From NCBI GenBank assembly GCA_902778135.1, contig CACYWP010000007.1, positions 62,001 to 126,000 of the forward strand: a stretch of 64,000 nt of DNA, given 5' to 3'. This DNA is from an uncultured Coriobacteriaceae bacterium. GTDB taxonomy: Bacteria > Actinomycetota > Coriobacteriia > Coriobacteriales > Atopobiaceae. Positions within the stretch are counted from its first letter, which is position 1, and each line of letters begins with the position of its first letter. Made by a program: the position numbers and the translations under genes. Below, piece after piece: positions 42,319 to 51,420 of this stretch. The notes under the pieces were generated by a model. That model did not search any database. It was not told where the DNA came from and was given only the letters and a program-made list of their open reading frames with translations.

Positions 42319-42777
42319 ATGGCAATCAAGGACGTGCTCGCCCAGGTGCGCAAGGAGAAGGGCGTCACGCAGGAGCAACTGGCCCGCAGGGTCTATGTCA
42401 CCCGCCAGGCGGTGAGTCGCTGGGAGACGGGCGAGACCACGCCGAGCATCGACATGACCAAGCTCATCGCCGCGGCGCTCGACGTGCCGGTCGTGCGTCT
42501 GCTCGACCTGCCCCAGGAGCCCTCGTGCCAGTGCTGCGGCACGCCATTCTCGGTGCCCAACATGCCTGCGGGCACCAATGCGGATGGTACCGAGAACCCC
42601 GCGTACTGCAAGTGGTGCTATGACGAGGGGGCCTTTGCCTATGCGACCATGGACGACGTCATCGAGACGTCGGCTCCCTACCTTGCCCAGGCGACGGGGG
42701 TGAGCCTCGACGAGGCGGTCTCGTTCATGGGCGTGCTGCTTCCCACGCTCGACCACTGGAAGGGCGAGTCGGACTAA
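42319..42777 (+). CDS. XRE-type regulator with C-terminal zinc-ribbon domain
   Basis: 152 residues. The N-terminal HTH is at about 5-58 (VRKEKGVTQEQLARRVYVTR, QAVSRWETGETTP). The C-terminal half has CQCCGTPF and CKWCYDEG, a four-Cys zinc-ribbon-like domain found in a common class of small regulators whose ligand is unknown. A strong AAGGAGGAGG ribosome site precedes the ATG. It follows YdcF-like copy B by 108 bp. Confidence 0.87.
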   Translation: MAIKDVLAQVRKEKGVTQEQLARRVYVTRQAVSRWETGETTPSIDMTKLIAAALDVPVVRLLDLPQEPSCQCCGTPFSVPNMPAGTNADGTENPAYCKWCYDEGAFAYATMDDVIETSAPYLAQATGVSLDEAVSFMGVLLPTLDHWKGESD

Positions 42778-42786
42778 GGCCTGCGG

Positions 42787-42824
42787 GGATGCCGTGCGTA
42801 TGCCACTGGTCAGGCACGGCATCC
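42787..42824. terminator. Bidirectional terminator between the XRE and lysozyme genes
   Basis: GGATGCCGTGC (42787-42797) pairs perfectly with GCACGGCATCC (42814-42824). The genes are convergent; no long T-run is present. Confidence 0.6.
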
Positions 42825-42835
42825 TGACCTCATGG

Positions 42836-43660
42836 TCAACCTTGCGTCGATGGCGCTACTAGGCTCATGTCGAGATTGAGGTCGGCGGGCGTCGCTATAC
42901 CGGCGACCGTGCCGCTGCCGGTGTACTGCCAAATGGCAAAGGGCGCCCCATACGAGGGCGCCGTCGCATACCCCGCATACCAGATGGGGACGTCGGGCAG
43001 CTGCGTGGTGTCGACGTACTGCAGGTCATACCCGTTGCCGTAGACCATGGGATCGTATCCGGCCTCTCGGATGGCGTCGCAGAAGGCACGGGCACAGCGG
43101 GTGGCGGTGTCGCCATCGATTCCGGCAAGCCTGTTACCATCGTTTGGCTCGTAGTCGAACACAACCGGATAGTCGAGCTCCCGGCCGGAGAGCAGATCGA
43201 GTGCGAACAGGGCCTCGTCGCGCGCCTCGTCTTCCGTGATGGCCTGGGAGTAGAAGTAGGCGCCGCAGGCGACCCCCGCCTCCCGAGCCCCTGCCCAGTT
43301 CCGTTCGAACTGCTCGTCGGCGTGCAGGTAGCCCTCGGTATTGCCCCGCCAACCGACCCGAATCATCGCGAAGCCGACACCGTCGGCCGCCACGGCCTGC
43401 CAGTCGATGGCCCCCTGATGGTCGGACACATCGACGCCCGTCACATGCGCGGTAGCATCCTCGTCCTCATAGGTGACGCGGCCCCCCTCCCACACGAAGC
43501 GCTCGCTGTCGAAGTAGGCAGTCCGATATGGGGGCATCATCCCTCGTCCCTCGTCGGCACCCGTGCATCCCGTCAGGGCGATGCTCGCAAACGCCACCAG
43601 CAGGATGTGACGGGCGATGCTTCCGCCGGGCGTTCTGTGTCTGTTGGTGCTGTGGCGCAT
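42836..43660 (-). CDS. GH25 lysozyme-like lipoprotein
   Basis: 274 residues. The signal peptide ends in the lipobox ALTGC (about 29-33), so it is anchored outside the membrane. The GH25 (1,4-beta-N-acetylmuramidase) domain has the family start TGVDVSDHQGAIDW and the acidic pair VVFDYEPNDGN in the active site, then YGNGYDLQY and PIWYAGYATAP. It should cleave peptidoglycan between MurNAc and GlcNAc. The ATG is the complement of 43658-43660, with GGGAAACGAAG upstream; a longer frame lacks a signal peptide. Confidence 0.9.
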   Translation of the reverse strand: MRHSTNRHRTPGGSIARHILLVAFASIALTGCTGADEGRGMMPPYRTAYFDSERFVWEGGRVTYEDEDATAHVTGVDVSDHQGAIDWQAVAADGVGFAMIRVGWRGNTEGYLHADEQFERNWAGAREAGVACGAYFYSQAITEDEARDEALFALDLLSGRELDYPVVFDYEPNDGNRLAGIDGDTATRCARAFCDAIREAGYDPMVYGNGYDLQYVDTTQLPDVPIWYAGYATAPSYGAPFAIWQYTGSGTVAGIATPADLNLDMSLVAPSTQG

Positions 43661-43797
43661 GATCGGCTTCGTTTCCCAAGTTCGTGGCGTGTGCGGCGAC
43701 GGGCACCGCATACGATGGTAGCCCAAGGGGGAGTGAGGCGGTTGTCGCGGCCGTTGTCCTCCGTCGTTCGCACGTGACGTCCGTCGCCTTTTGCATC

Positions 43798-43813
43798 TTG
43801 TGCGACCACACAA
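43798..43813. promoter_or_regulatory. TTGTG-N6-CACAA palindrome (putative PucR box 3)
   Basis: TTGTGCGACCACACAA, within CTTGTG-N6-CACAAG, lies 117 bp before the ptb start codon. That is almost the same distance (116 bp) as box 1 from the thiolase start. Confidence 0.5.
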
Positions 43814-43929
43814 GCAAAGGGGAATTGAATCAAACAATGATTGGCGGGGCACCCATAGTGCGTTCGTCTCGTAGCTGAAAGAATGGGTATCAGCTGGAAT
43901 CACGTCTTTTCAAGTGAGAGGAGCATCAC

Positions 43930-44937
43930 ATGGACCTTATGGAGCAGCTGCGCGACAAGGCGCGTGCCAACGTGCAGAAGGTGGCCTTCTTCGAGGCCGA
44001 TGACCCCAAGATGATGGAGGTCGTGGGCGAGCTCACCAAAGAGGGGCTGGCCGACTGCTACATCGTGGGTGACGGCGAGACCCTGCGCGCCACGGCCGAG
44101 CAGGTTGGTGTCGACCTCACGAACGTCAACGTCGTTGACCTGGCCGATGACGAGGCCAACGAGGCCTTCGCCGCTCGCTTCGAGGCTGCACCCGACTGCC
44201 CGTTCAAGTCCAAGGCCATCCGTCGTCGCGCCAAGCGTCCGATGGACCGCTGCCTCATGATGCAGCGCATAGACGATGTCGACATCACCTTTGGCGGCCT
44301 GTGCTGCTCCACCGGAGAGGTCATCATCGGTGGCCAGACCATCATCGGCCTTGCCGACGGCATCGAGACCATCTCCAGTCTGGGCATCTTCAACATCCCC
44401 GGCTGGGAGGGCAGCGAGGGCCATCTCATGGGCTTCGGCGACGCCGCCGTGTGCGTGAACCCCGACCCCGAGCAGCTTGCCTCCATCGCCATCACCTCCG
44501 CCGAGACGGTCCATGCCCTTATGGGCTGGGAGCCGCGTGTTGCCATGCTCAGCTACTCCACCGACGGCTCTGCCGAGTCCGAGATGGTCGACAAGGTCCG
44601 CGAGGCCGTGCGCATCGCCAACGAGCAGCGTCCCGACCTGGCCATCGACGGCGAGTTCCAGCTCGACTCCGCCATCGTCCCGGCCGTCGCTGCCAAGAAG
44701 GTCCGTCGTGAGAGCGCCGTCGCCGGCAAGGCCAACGTCCTCATCTGCCCCGACATCAACGTTGGCAACATCGGCGTCAAGCTCGTGCAGAACTTTGCCC
44801 ATGCCGATGCCTACGGCCCGATGCTCCAGGGCTTCAAGAAGATCGTCTGCGACTGCAGCCGCTCCGCGCCGGTCTCCGAGCTCGTCGGCAACGTCGTGAT
44901 GAGCTGCGTGCGCGCCCAGGCGCTGAAGGAGGCCTAA
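43930..44937 (+). CDS. ptb: Phosphate butyryl/acetyl-transferase family protein
   Basis: 335 residues of the PF01515 family, exchanging CoA of an acyl-CoA for phosphate. The shape fits phosphate butyryltransferase: single domain, no extra N-terminal BioD-like part as in long Pta, and followed immediately by a butyrate kinase. Conserved segments include RPMDRCLMMQ, GEVIIGGQTIIG, LSYSTDGSAESEMVDKV (about 212-228), DGEFQLDSAIVP and ANVLICPDINVGNIGVKLVQ. GAGAGGAG lies before the ATG. Codon use is highly biased, suggesting strong expression. The chain length of the acyl group is inferred from the kinase. Confidence 0.87.
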   Translation: MDLMEQLRDKARANVQKVAFFEADDPKMMEVVGELTKEGLADCYIVGDGETLRATAEQVGVDLTNVNVVDLADDEANEAFAARFEAAPDCPFKSKAIRRRAKRPMDRCLMMQRIDDVDITFGGLCCSTGEVIIGGQTIIGLADGIETISSLGIFNIPGWEGSEGHLMGFGDAAVCVNPDPEQLASIAITSAETVHALMGWEPRVAMLSYSTDGSAESEMVDKVREAVRIANEQRPDLAIDGEFQLDSAIVPAVAAKKVRRESAVAGKANVLICPDINVGNIGVKLVQNFAHADAYGPMLQGFKKIVCDCSRSAPVSELVGNVVMSCVRAQALKEA

Positions 44938-44941
44938 GAAC

Positions 44942-46051
44942 ATGGCAGACAAGACCTACCGCATCCTGGTCATCAACCCCGGTTCCACCTCCACCAAGGT
45001 CGGCGTCTTTGACGGCGAGACCGAGGTCTTCACCAAGAACGTCGCCCATGAGGCCGAGAAGCTTGCCGAGTTCAAGAGCGTGTCCGACCAGATGCCCTAT
45101 CGTCGCGACCTCATCCTCGAGGCGCTCGCCGAGAACGACGTCGACCTCTCCACCATCGACGCCTTCGTCGGCCGCGGCGGTGGCCTGCTGGCCCTCGAGG
45201 GTGGCACCTATACGGTCAACGACGTCATCCTCGACCATGCGTACCGCGGCGCCAACGGCGTGCAGCACCCCGCCCAGCTGGGCAGCCAGCTCGCCAACGC
45301 CTTCGCGTCGCAGGTCGGCAAGCCTGCCTTCGTGGTCAACCCGCCCGACACAGACGAGCTCTGCGACCTTGCCCGCATGACCGGCATCAAGGGCGTCTAC
45401 CGCAACGTCCACCTGCACGCGCTCAACCTCAAGGAGACCGCCATCCGTCACGCCCACGGCATGGGCAGGCGCTATGACGAGTGCAACTTCATCGTCTGCC
45501 ACATCGGCGGCGGCATCTCCATCAGCGCCCACAGGGCTGGCAAGATGATCGACGGCTACGACATCGTGGGCGGCGAGGGCATGATGGCCCCCACGCGCTG
45601 CGGCGCCGTTCCCGTGGCCGAGGTCCTCAACTACCTCGAGGCCGGGCACTCCATCAAGGAGGTCCGCGGCATGTGCATGAAGACCGGCGGATTCGTCGAC
45701 CTGCTGGGCACCTCCGACGCCATCGAGGTGTGCGACCGCGCCGCAGCCGGCGACAAGGCCGCAGCACGCGCCTGGGACGCCATGCTCTACCAGATCAACA
45801 AGTACATCGGCTCGATGGCCACCGTGCTTGGCGGCAAGGTCGACGGCATCCTGCTCGGCGGCGGCATGGTCCACAACAAGGGCCTCGTCAAGAGCATCGA
45901 GGACAACTGCGGCTGGATCGCGCCCGTCTCCGCCTATCCCGGCGAGTTCGAGCTCGAGGCCATGGCCGCCGGCGCCATCCGCGTCCTCGACGGCGAGGAG
46001 GAGCCCAAGACCTACACGGGCGTTCCCGTGTTCACCGGTTTCGACGATTAG
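44942..46051 (+). CDS. buk: Butyrate kinase 1
   Basis: 369-residue ASKHA-fold kinase converting butyryl-phosphate (or branched or related acyl phosphate) plus ADP to the acid plus ATP. The family start is ILVINPGSTSTKVGVF (7-22). The substrate and phosphate segments are HIGGGISISAHRAGKMID (about 182-199), GEGMMAPTRCGAVP, and the ATP site MLYQINKYIGSMATVLGGKVDGILLGGG. It follows ptb by four bases, with GGAGG in the ptb end as ribosome site. Together they conserve the thioester energy as ATP. Confidence 0.92.
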   Translation: MADKTYRILVINPGSTSTKVGVFDGETEVFTKNVAHEAEKLAEFKSVSDQMPYRRDLILEALAENDVDLSTIDAFVGRGGGLLALEGGTYTVNDVILDHAYRGANGVQHPAQLGSQLANAFASQVGKPAFVVNPPDTDELCDLARMTGIKGVYRNVHLHALNLKETAIRHAHGMGRRYDECNFIVCHIGGGISISAHRAGKMIDGYDIVGGEGMMAPTRCGAVPVAEVLNYLEAGHSIKEVRGMCMKTGGFVDLLGTSDAIEVCDRAAAGDKAAARAWDAMLYQINKYIGSMATVLGGKVDGILLGGGMVHNKGLVKSIEDNCGWIAPVSAYPGEFELEAMAAGAIRVLDGEEEPKTYTGVPVFTGFDD

Positions 46052-46080
46052 TTCCATTGCACCAACGAAAGGAAGATCGA

Positions 46081-46869
46081 ATGCAAGAGAAGAGTCTTGG
46101 CGCAAAGCTCGGTGGCGCCTTTGTCGTCGGCGGCCTGATCGCCGTCGTCGCGCAGGTCATCATGATGGTCATGGGAATGATACTTCCCGTCAAGGACCTC
46201 ACGGCTCCCGCCATGCTGGTGATCCTTGGCTTCATCGGCGTGGTGCTCGTGCTCAATGGCAGCTACGCGAAGCTCAACGAGGTCGGTGGCTTTGGTGCCG
46301 GCATCATGTTCTGCGGCCTGGTCGACGCGGTCGCGGGCGTGTACATGGGCGGCGCCATGGAGGAGGGCGGCAATCCCTCTGCCGGCATGAAGGCAGCCAT
46401 CAAGTTCGCCGTCGCCATCCTTGGCTCGCTGGTGGTCGTCGGCACGGTGCTTGGTGTGGTGCTTGCCCACAGCGCCGGCGTCCTCGCCGCGATGGAGCCT
46501 CCCACGGCCGACCCCGGCATGATGATCTTCCTGTATGCCTTCCTGATGGGTGGCCTCATCTCCATCATCGGTGAGGCGCTGCTCGACCTCACGCCGCTGC
46601 CGCTGCCGGTGGTCATCCTGGGCAACGCGGCCGCAGGCATGGTCATGGCGCTCACGGGCGTCTCCACCCAGCTCGAGGCCCTCACGGGCGGCGGACTCTG
46701 CGCGACCGTCGTCGACGCAGGAGCGGGTGCCGTGCTTGGTGGCTCGACGCTGGTGCTTGCGGGCACTCCCATCCGCCTGGTCATCCTCGTGCTGGTGATG
46801 GTCTTCGTCGTGCTGCTGGGCATCATGACGGGAAGCATCCTGCTCAAGCGTGCCAAGGCTGGCAAGTAG
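46081..46869 (+). CDS. SpoVAE-like membrane protein in the ptb-buk operon
   Basis: 262 residues, nearly all hydrophobic, with about seven membrane segments. It has the SpoVAEb-like pattern: KLGGAFVVGGLIAVVAQVIM at the start, GGFGAGIMFCGLVDAVAG in the middle and a second, similar half. SpoVA proteins form the dipicolinic-acid channel of endospores, but nothing here suggests sporulation. The position 29 bp after butyrate kinase suggests that it exports or takes up a carboxylate made by Ptb-Buk; this is inference. AAAGGAAG is the ribosome site. Confidence 0.72.
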   Translation: MQEKSLGAKLGGAFVVGGLIAVVAQVIMMVMGMILPVKDLTAPAMLVILGFIGVVLVLNGSYAKLNEVGGFGAGIMFCGLVDAVAGVYMGGAMEEGGNPSAGMKAAIKFAVAILGSLVVVGTVLGVVLAHSAGVLAAMEPPTADPGMMIFLYAFLMGGLISIIGEALLDLTPLPLPVVILGNAAAGMVMALTGVSTQLEALTGGGLCATVVDAGAGAVLGGSTLVLAGTPIRLVILVLVMVFVVLLGIMTGSILLKRAKAGK

Positions 46870-46891
46870 CATTGAGTCACTGATCGAGATT

Positions 46892-46934
46892 CGGAAGGGC
46901 GGGCTTGGCTGGTAGGGCCAGGCTCGTCCTTCCG
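46892..46934 (+). terminator. Terminator hairpin after the ptb-buk-SpoVAE operon
   Basis: The left arm at 46892-46909 and right arm at 46917-46934 pair over about 18 bases with three G-T/mismatch positions. It lies just before the ribosome site of the next gene. Confidence 0.55.
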
Positions 46935-46954
46935 TCATGGAGAGAGGGGTGCCG

Positions 46955-47824
46955 ATGGGGGAGTCTCCCGCCATGGGCTTTGAGGTGGGCGAGATCGGCG
47001 ACGGCCTGACCCGCATCGTCGATGTTCTGGGCAACCATGCCTACCTGGTGGAGGGAATCGAGCGGGCGCTGCTGGTGGACGCATGCGGGGGCTTTGGCGA
47101 CCTGCGCTCCTGCATCGACCAGCTCACCGACCTGCCGGTGACGGTGGTCCTGACCCATGGGCACGAGGACCACATGATGGGCTCGTACTGGTTTGGCGAG
47201 GCTCGCCTTTCGCCGCTGGATGGCGGGCTGCCGTGCTGGAAAGGCGCGGAGGAGCGCACCCGGCGCATCTATGAGCAGGTCGTTGCCGAGGGCATCGTCG
47301 ACGGGGATGCACCGTTTGCCCTGCGCGAGGGCTCGCGCCCGGTGGAGCTGCCCGTCACGGACGGCGACGTCTTCGACTTGGGTGGACGCAGGGTCCGCGC
47401 GGTCGGGCTGCCGGGCCACACGGCAGGTTCCATGGGCTATCTGGTGGAGGACTGCGGGGTGCTTCTTTCCGGCGATGCCGTGACGCCCATCATGTGCCTC
47501 TTCTTCGAGGAGTCGCTCTCCATCCAGGGCTGGCGCGACCAGACGCTCGCCCGCATGGCCGAGCTTCCCTTCTCGCACTTCTACACCGGGCACCACGACC
47601 ATGCCTTCGAGAAGGCCTGCCTGGCAAGCTTCGATGCGGCGGGCGCCCATGCCTTGGAGGATCGGGGCATGCCCTGGGAGCACAACCGTCTGACCGAGTT
47701 CCGTGGCATCATCCACCTGTGTCCGAGCGACACCCTCGATGCGGACAGCGTCGACTTCCGCGCGGTCATCGACCGCTGGCACGAGCTGCCACCACGCGTG
47801 CGGAAGGGACGCCGCCGTCGCTAG
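46955..47824 (+). CDS. Metallo-beta-lactamase-fold hydrolase
   Basis: 289 residues, cytosolic. Metal ligands are in VVLTHGHEDHMMG (HxHxDH), a later LPGHTAGSMGYL, LLSGDAVTP and FYTGHHDHAF, all in normal order. Glyoxalase-II-like or quorum-lactonase-like relatives are numerous, so the substrate is not predictable. The ATG at 46955 is chosen because AGAGAGGGG lies just before it; ATG 46937 is part of the terminator region. Monocistronic or weakly linked to the preceding operon. Confidence 0.85.
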   Translation: MGESPAMGFEVGEIGDGLTRIVDVLGNHAYLVEGIERALLVDACGGFGDLRSCIDQLTDLPVTVVLTHGHEDHMMGSYWFGEARLSPLDGGLPCWKGAEERTRRIYEQVVAEGIVDGDAPFALREGSRPVELPVTDGDVFDLGGRRVRAVGLPGHTAGSMGYLVEDCGVLLSGDAVTPIMCLFFEESLSIQGWRDQTLARMAELPFSHFYTGHHDHAFEKACLASFDAAGAHALEDRGMPWEHNRLTEFRGIIHLCPSDTLDADSVDFRAVIDRWHELPPRVRKGRRRR

Positions 47825-47976
47825 CCTAATACGGGACGAATGGCTGGCAACTCCCCGTTCGCGGCCCCCAATACCCTATGATGGTTGCTCAAAGAGACGC
47901 CTCATCTCGTCGGCCGCCCAAGGGCGGTCGTGTGATGAGGCGCCCATGACGACAGACGGGGGGTTCGTTGAACGGG

Positions 47977-50232
47977 ATGAGACCAAGACGATGGGCGATG
48001 GTCGTGCTCGTCGCGCTGGCACTGCTGGTGGCCACTGCGCCTCCGGCGTGGGCTGCCGCGGGCGCCACGCCCGAGATGGCCACCATAGAGGAGCTCGACG
48101 GCAAGCGGATCGGCATGCTCAACGGTGCCGCATTCGACCAGCTCATGGAGCAGAACCTCGACGGAACGTACGAGATCTCGTACTACAACAGCGTTGCAGA
48201 CGCGGTCGCCGCGCTCAAGAGCGGTCGCATCGATGCCTACGTGGATGACGATCCCGTCATCCATCTGGCCGTGTCGCGCAACGACGGCATTGCGGTGATG
48301 CCCGAGTCCTTCATGGAGGATGACTACGGCTTCGTCTTCGCCAAGGGCAACCCGATCGTGAGCGACGTCGACCGAGTGATCGAGCAGTTCCGCGCCGACG
48401 GCACGCTCGACGATCTCAAGAGCCGCTGGACTGGCTCGGACGAGGCTGCCAAGGTCCTCCCCGAACAGGACTGGGATGCGCCAAACGGCGTCCTGACGAT
48501 GGTCGTGGACGATGCCTCGGAGCCCATGAGCTACGTGGGCGAGGGCGGCAAGGTGATGGGCTACAGCTGCGAGTTGGGCATGCTCATCGCCAAGGAGCTG
48601 GGGTATCGCCTCGATATCAAGTCCATGGCCTTCGCCTCGGTCCTTGCCTCGATCCAGAGCGGCAAGGCGGACTTTGGCGGAGGCAACGTCTCCATCACCG
48701 ACGAGCGCAAGCAGACGCTGGACTTCTCGGTGCCCGACTACTATGGGGCCGCGAGGTTCGCTGTACGGGCGGCAGGCGGCGCCGCGCCGGAGCCCGAGCT
48801 CACGACGGTGGACGAGGTGCTCGACGCACGCGTCGGCATGGTTTCGGGTGCCGCCTTCGACCTCTTGATCACGGAGGCCCACGATACGGTTTCGGCGGAC
48901 AAGTTCTCCTATTACAACTCCGTCGCCGAGCTGGTGGGTGCGCTCCAGTCGAACAAGATTGACGCCTTCGTCGTCGACCTGCCGGTCGCAAGCCTGGCCG
49001 TGAGCAGGAACGAGGGAATCGCTCTCGTTTCCGAGCCGATCGTGGAGGACCACTACGGCTATGTCCTGAAGAAGGACAGTCCGCTCACGCCCCTCGTCAA
49101 CGAGCGCATCGAGGCATATCGCGCCGACGGCACCATCGAGGCGCTGTACCAGAAGTGGACCGGCTCCGACGAGGCGGCCAAGACCATGCCGTCCTTTGAC
49201 GGGGATGCCCCCAATGGGACGCTGAGGGTGGTCGCCGATGGGGGGACCGAGCCGATGACCTATGTGGTGGGCGACGAGGTCGTGGGAATGTGTCCCGAGC
49301 TGATGGGCATGATTGCGCAGGACTTGGGCTACAAGCTCGAGTACCACCTGGCCAACCTCTCTGCGTTGATTCCGGAAGTCGAGTCGGGCAAGTCGGACAT
49401 TGCCATGAGCTGCTTCTCCATCACCGACGAGCGCAAGCAGGTGGTGGACATGACCGAACCGTTCTATGACGGCGGCATCATGGCGGTCGTGCGATTGAAG
49501 GGGGGTACCGCCTCCGAATCGCAGGGCTTCCTCGAGGGCTTGAAGGCGAGCTTCGAGCGCACCTTCATCACGGAGAGCCGCTGGAAGCTCGTTACCGACG
49601 GCCTGACGGTGACGATGCTCATCGCCGTCGTGTCCGGTGTGCTGGGATGCGTCCTGGGCTTCTGTCTGGTGCTGTTGCGACGCAGCGGCATGGGCATCGC
49701 CGGGACGCTCATCGACGGCTACGAGTCGCTGATGGGGGGCCTGCCCATCGTCGCGGTGCTGATGGTCCTCTACTACGTGGTCTTTGGCGCCTTCGACGTG
49801 TCGGGGACGCTCGTCGCGATACTCGCCTTCACGCTGGTGTTTGGCGCGTCGGCGGGCTCCATCATGTGGAATGCCGTGCGGGCCGTTGACGTGGGCCAGA
49901 GCGAGGCAGGTCGCGCCCTGGGATTCTCCGACCGCAGCACCTTCTTCCTGGTGGTGCTGCCCCAGGCTGCCCGGCAGTTCCTGCCCCTGTTGCGAGGGCA
50001 GTTCGTGAGCCTGGTCAAGGACACCTCCGTCGTGGGCTACATTGCCGTTCAGGACCTTACGCGCGCGAGCGACCTCATCCGCAGCCGCACGATGGAGGCC
50101 TTCTTCCCGCTCATCGCGATGGCGGTCATCTACTTCGTGCTCTGCCAGCTGCTGGCCTTCGTGCTCGACCGCTTCATCAGGCGGTTCGAGCCGGACAACG
50201 GGCCTCGAACCATCAAGGGGGTGGAGCTGTGA
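47977..50232 (+). CDS. Amino-acid ABC transporter, substrate-binding/permease fusion with unusual half-domain order
   Basis: 751 residues. A signal peptide (about 1-26) is followed by SBP_3 half-domains, then a permease (about 530-745) with the BPD-type loop [25 protein letters not shown]. Positions below are rough. The first half (about 35-160) is a C-terminal-lobe type unit ([11 protein letters not shown]...[10 protein letters not shown]); the next (about 170-265) is an N-terminal-lobe unit ([20 protein letters not shown]); this order repeats (275-510). So a complete canonical domain lies in the middle, and two single halves lie at the ends and may pair as a permuted domain. A TTG at 47968 is an alternative start. 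GTGA overlap links it to the ATPase. Confidence 0.87.
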   Translation: MRPRRWAMVVLVALALLVATAPPAWAAAGATPEMATIEELDGKRIGMLNGAAFDQLMEQNLDGTYEISYYNSVADAVAALKSGRIDAYVDDDPVIHLAVSRNDGIAVMPESFMEDDYGFVFAKGNPIVSDVDRVIEQFRADGTLDDLKSRWTGSDEAAKVLPEQDWDAPNGVLTMVVDDASEPMSYVGEGGKVMGYSCELGMLIAKELGYRLDIKSMAFASVLASIQSGKADFGGGNVSITDERKQTLDFSVPDYYGAARFAVRAAGGAAPEPELTTVDEVLDARVGMVSGAAFDLLITEAHDTVSADKFSYYNSVAELVGALQSNKIDAFVVDLPVASLAVSRNEGIALVSEPIVEDHYGYVLKKDSPLTPLVNERIEAYRADGTIEALYQKWTGSDEAAKTMPSFDGDAPNGTLRVVADGGTEPMTYVVGDEVVGMCPELMGMIAQDLGYKLEYHLANLSALIPEVESGKSDIAMSCFSITDERKQVVDMTEPFYDGGIMAVVRLKGGTASESQGFLEGLKASFERTFITESRWKLVTDGLTVTMLIAVVSGVLGCVLGFCLVLLRRSGMGIAGTLIDGYESLMGGLPIVAVLMVLYYVVFGAFDVSGTLVAILAFTLVFGASAGSIMWNAVRAVDVGQSEAGRALGFSDRSTFFLVVLPQAARQFLPLLRGQFVSLVKDTSVVGYIAVQDLTRASDLIRSRTMEAFFPLIAMAVIYFVLCQLLAFVLDRFIRRFEPDNGPRTIKGVEL

Positions 50233-51362
50233 GCCTCATCGAAGTCAAGCACCTGCGCAAGGAGTACTCCAACGTCACGCCGCTCAAGGACGTGAACGCC
50301 ACGGTCGACCGTGGCGAGGTCATCTCGATCATCGGTCCCTCGGGTACGGGCAAGTCGACGTTCCTGCGTTGCCTCAACCGCCTGGAGACGCCCACCTCGG
50401 GAGAGATCTGGGTGGATGGCACCAACATGTGCGATCCCAAGACCGACCTCGACATGATGCGGCGCAAGATGGGCATGGTGTTCCAGAGCTTCAACCTCTT
50501 CGACCACCTGCTGATCGCCGAGAACATCATGCTGGGGCCCACGCGCCTGCTGGGCATGGGACGGCAGGAGGCCTACGACCGCGCCCTCGAGCTGCTTGCC
50601 CAGGTGGGTCTCAAGGACAAGGCGCTCAACTACCCGCACGAGCTCTCCGGCGGGCAGAAGCAGCGCGTGGCCATTGCGCGCGGCCTGGCGATGAACCCCG
50701 ACATCCTGCTCTTCGACGAGCCGACGAGCGCCCTTGACCCGACGATGGTCTCCGAGGTGCTCTCGGTCATGAAGGACCTCGCCTCGCGCGGCCTCACGAT
50801 GCTGGTGGTGACCCACGAGATGCGTTTCGCGCGCGACGCGAGCACCCGCGTCTTCTATATGGACCGCGGCGAGTGCTGGGAGGCCGGGCCGCCCGAGCAG
50901 ATCTTCGAGCATCCGCTGCGCCAGGAGACCTACGACTTCATCTTCCGGGTGCGCTCGTGGAACCAGGTCATTGACGACGTCGACTACGACGAGCCCGCCC
51001 TCGAGGGCTCGCTCGAGGGGTTCTGCATCCGCCAGTTCATGGGCCGTCGTGCCGCCAACGCCTGCCAGATGGTGGTCGAGGAACTGGTCGCACAACGGCT
51101 GGTGCCCGCCGCCCGCAGGGTGGGGCTGGCCCACCCGCACCTCTCCCTGACGCTCTCGGTTGCCGAAGGAGGCGAGAATGGCCAGCTCGATGTGGACTAT
51201 CGCGAGCTGCAAGAGGCGTGTGGTGGCATCGATCCCCTCGAGCCGACCGCATCAGACGACCTGTCGGCCCGCATCGTCAGCCGTCTGGCCGTCCGCCAGT
51301 CGGGCACGACGCGCGGCATGGCACGCTTTCACATCGGATGGGACGAGGCCGTCCGCTCGTAA
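50229..51362 (+). CDS. Amino-acid ABC transporter ATPase with C-terminal extension
   Basis: 377 residues. Residues 1-about 245 are a GlnQ-type ATPase: Walker [10 protein letters not shown] (about 37-45), Q-loop [10 protein letters not shown], signature LSGGQKQR, Walker [13 protein letters not shown] and switch VTHEM. GTG start overlaps the transporter stop by GTGA, so translation is coupled. The last 120-130 residues are extra relative to GlnQ; they contain [16 protein letters not shown] and, near the end, [19 protein letters not shown], which looks like a degenerate GHKL/anti-sigma kinase-type fold. That extension's function is unknown. Confidence 0.88.
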   Translation: MSLIEVKHLRKEYSNVTPLKDVNATVDRGEVISIIGPSGTGKSTFLRCLNRLETPTSGEIWVDGTNMCDPKTDLDMMRRKMGMVFQSFNLFDHLLIAENIMLGPTRLLGMGRQEAYDRALELLAQVGLKDKALNYPHELSGGQKQRVAIARGLAMNPDILLFDEPTSALDPTMVSEVLSVMKDLASRGLTMLVVTHEMRFARDASTRVFYMDRGECWEAGPPEQIFEHPLRQETYDFIFRVRSWNQVIDDVDYDEPALEGSLEGFCIRQFMGRRAANACQMVVEELVAQRLVPAARRVGLAHPHLSLTLSVAEGGENGQLDVDYRELQEACGGIDPLEPTASDDLSARIVSRLAVRQSGTTRGMARFHIGWDEAVRS

Positions 51363-51420
51363 TGAGACTTGGTAAGATGCATATGTCTGATGGCCTGCAT
51401 GGGAAGAGGGGTGCGTGACG

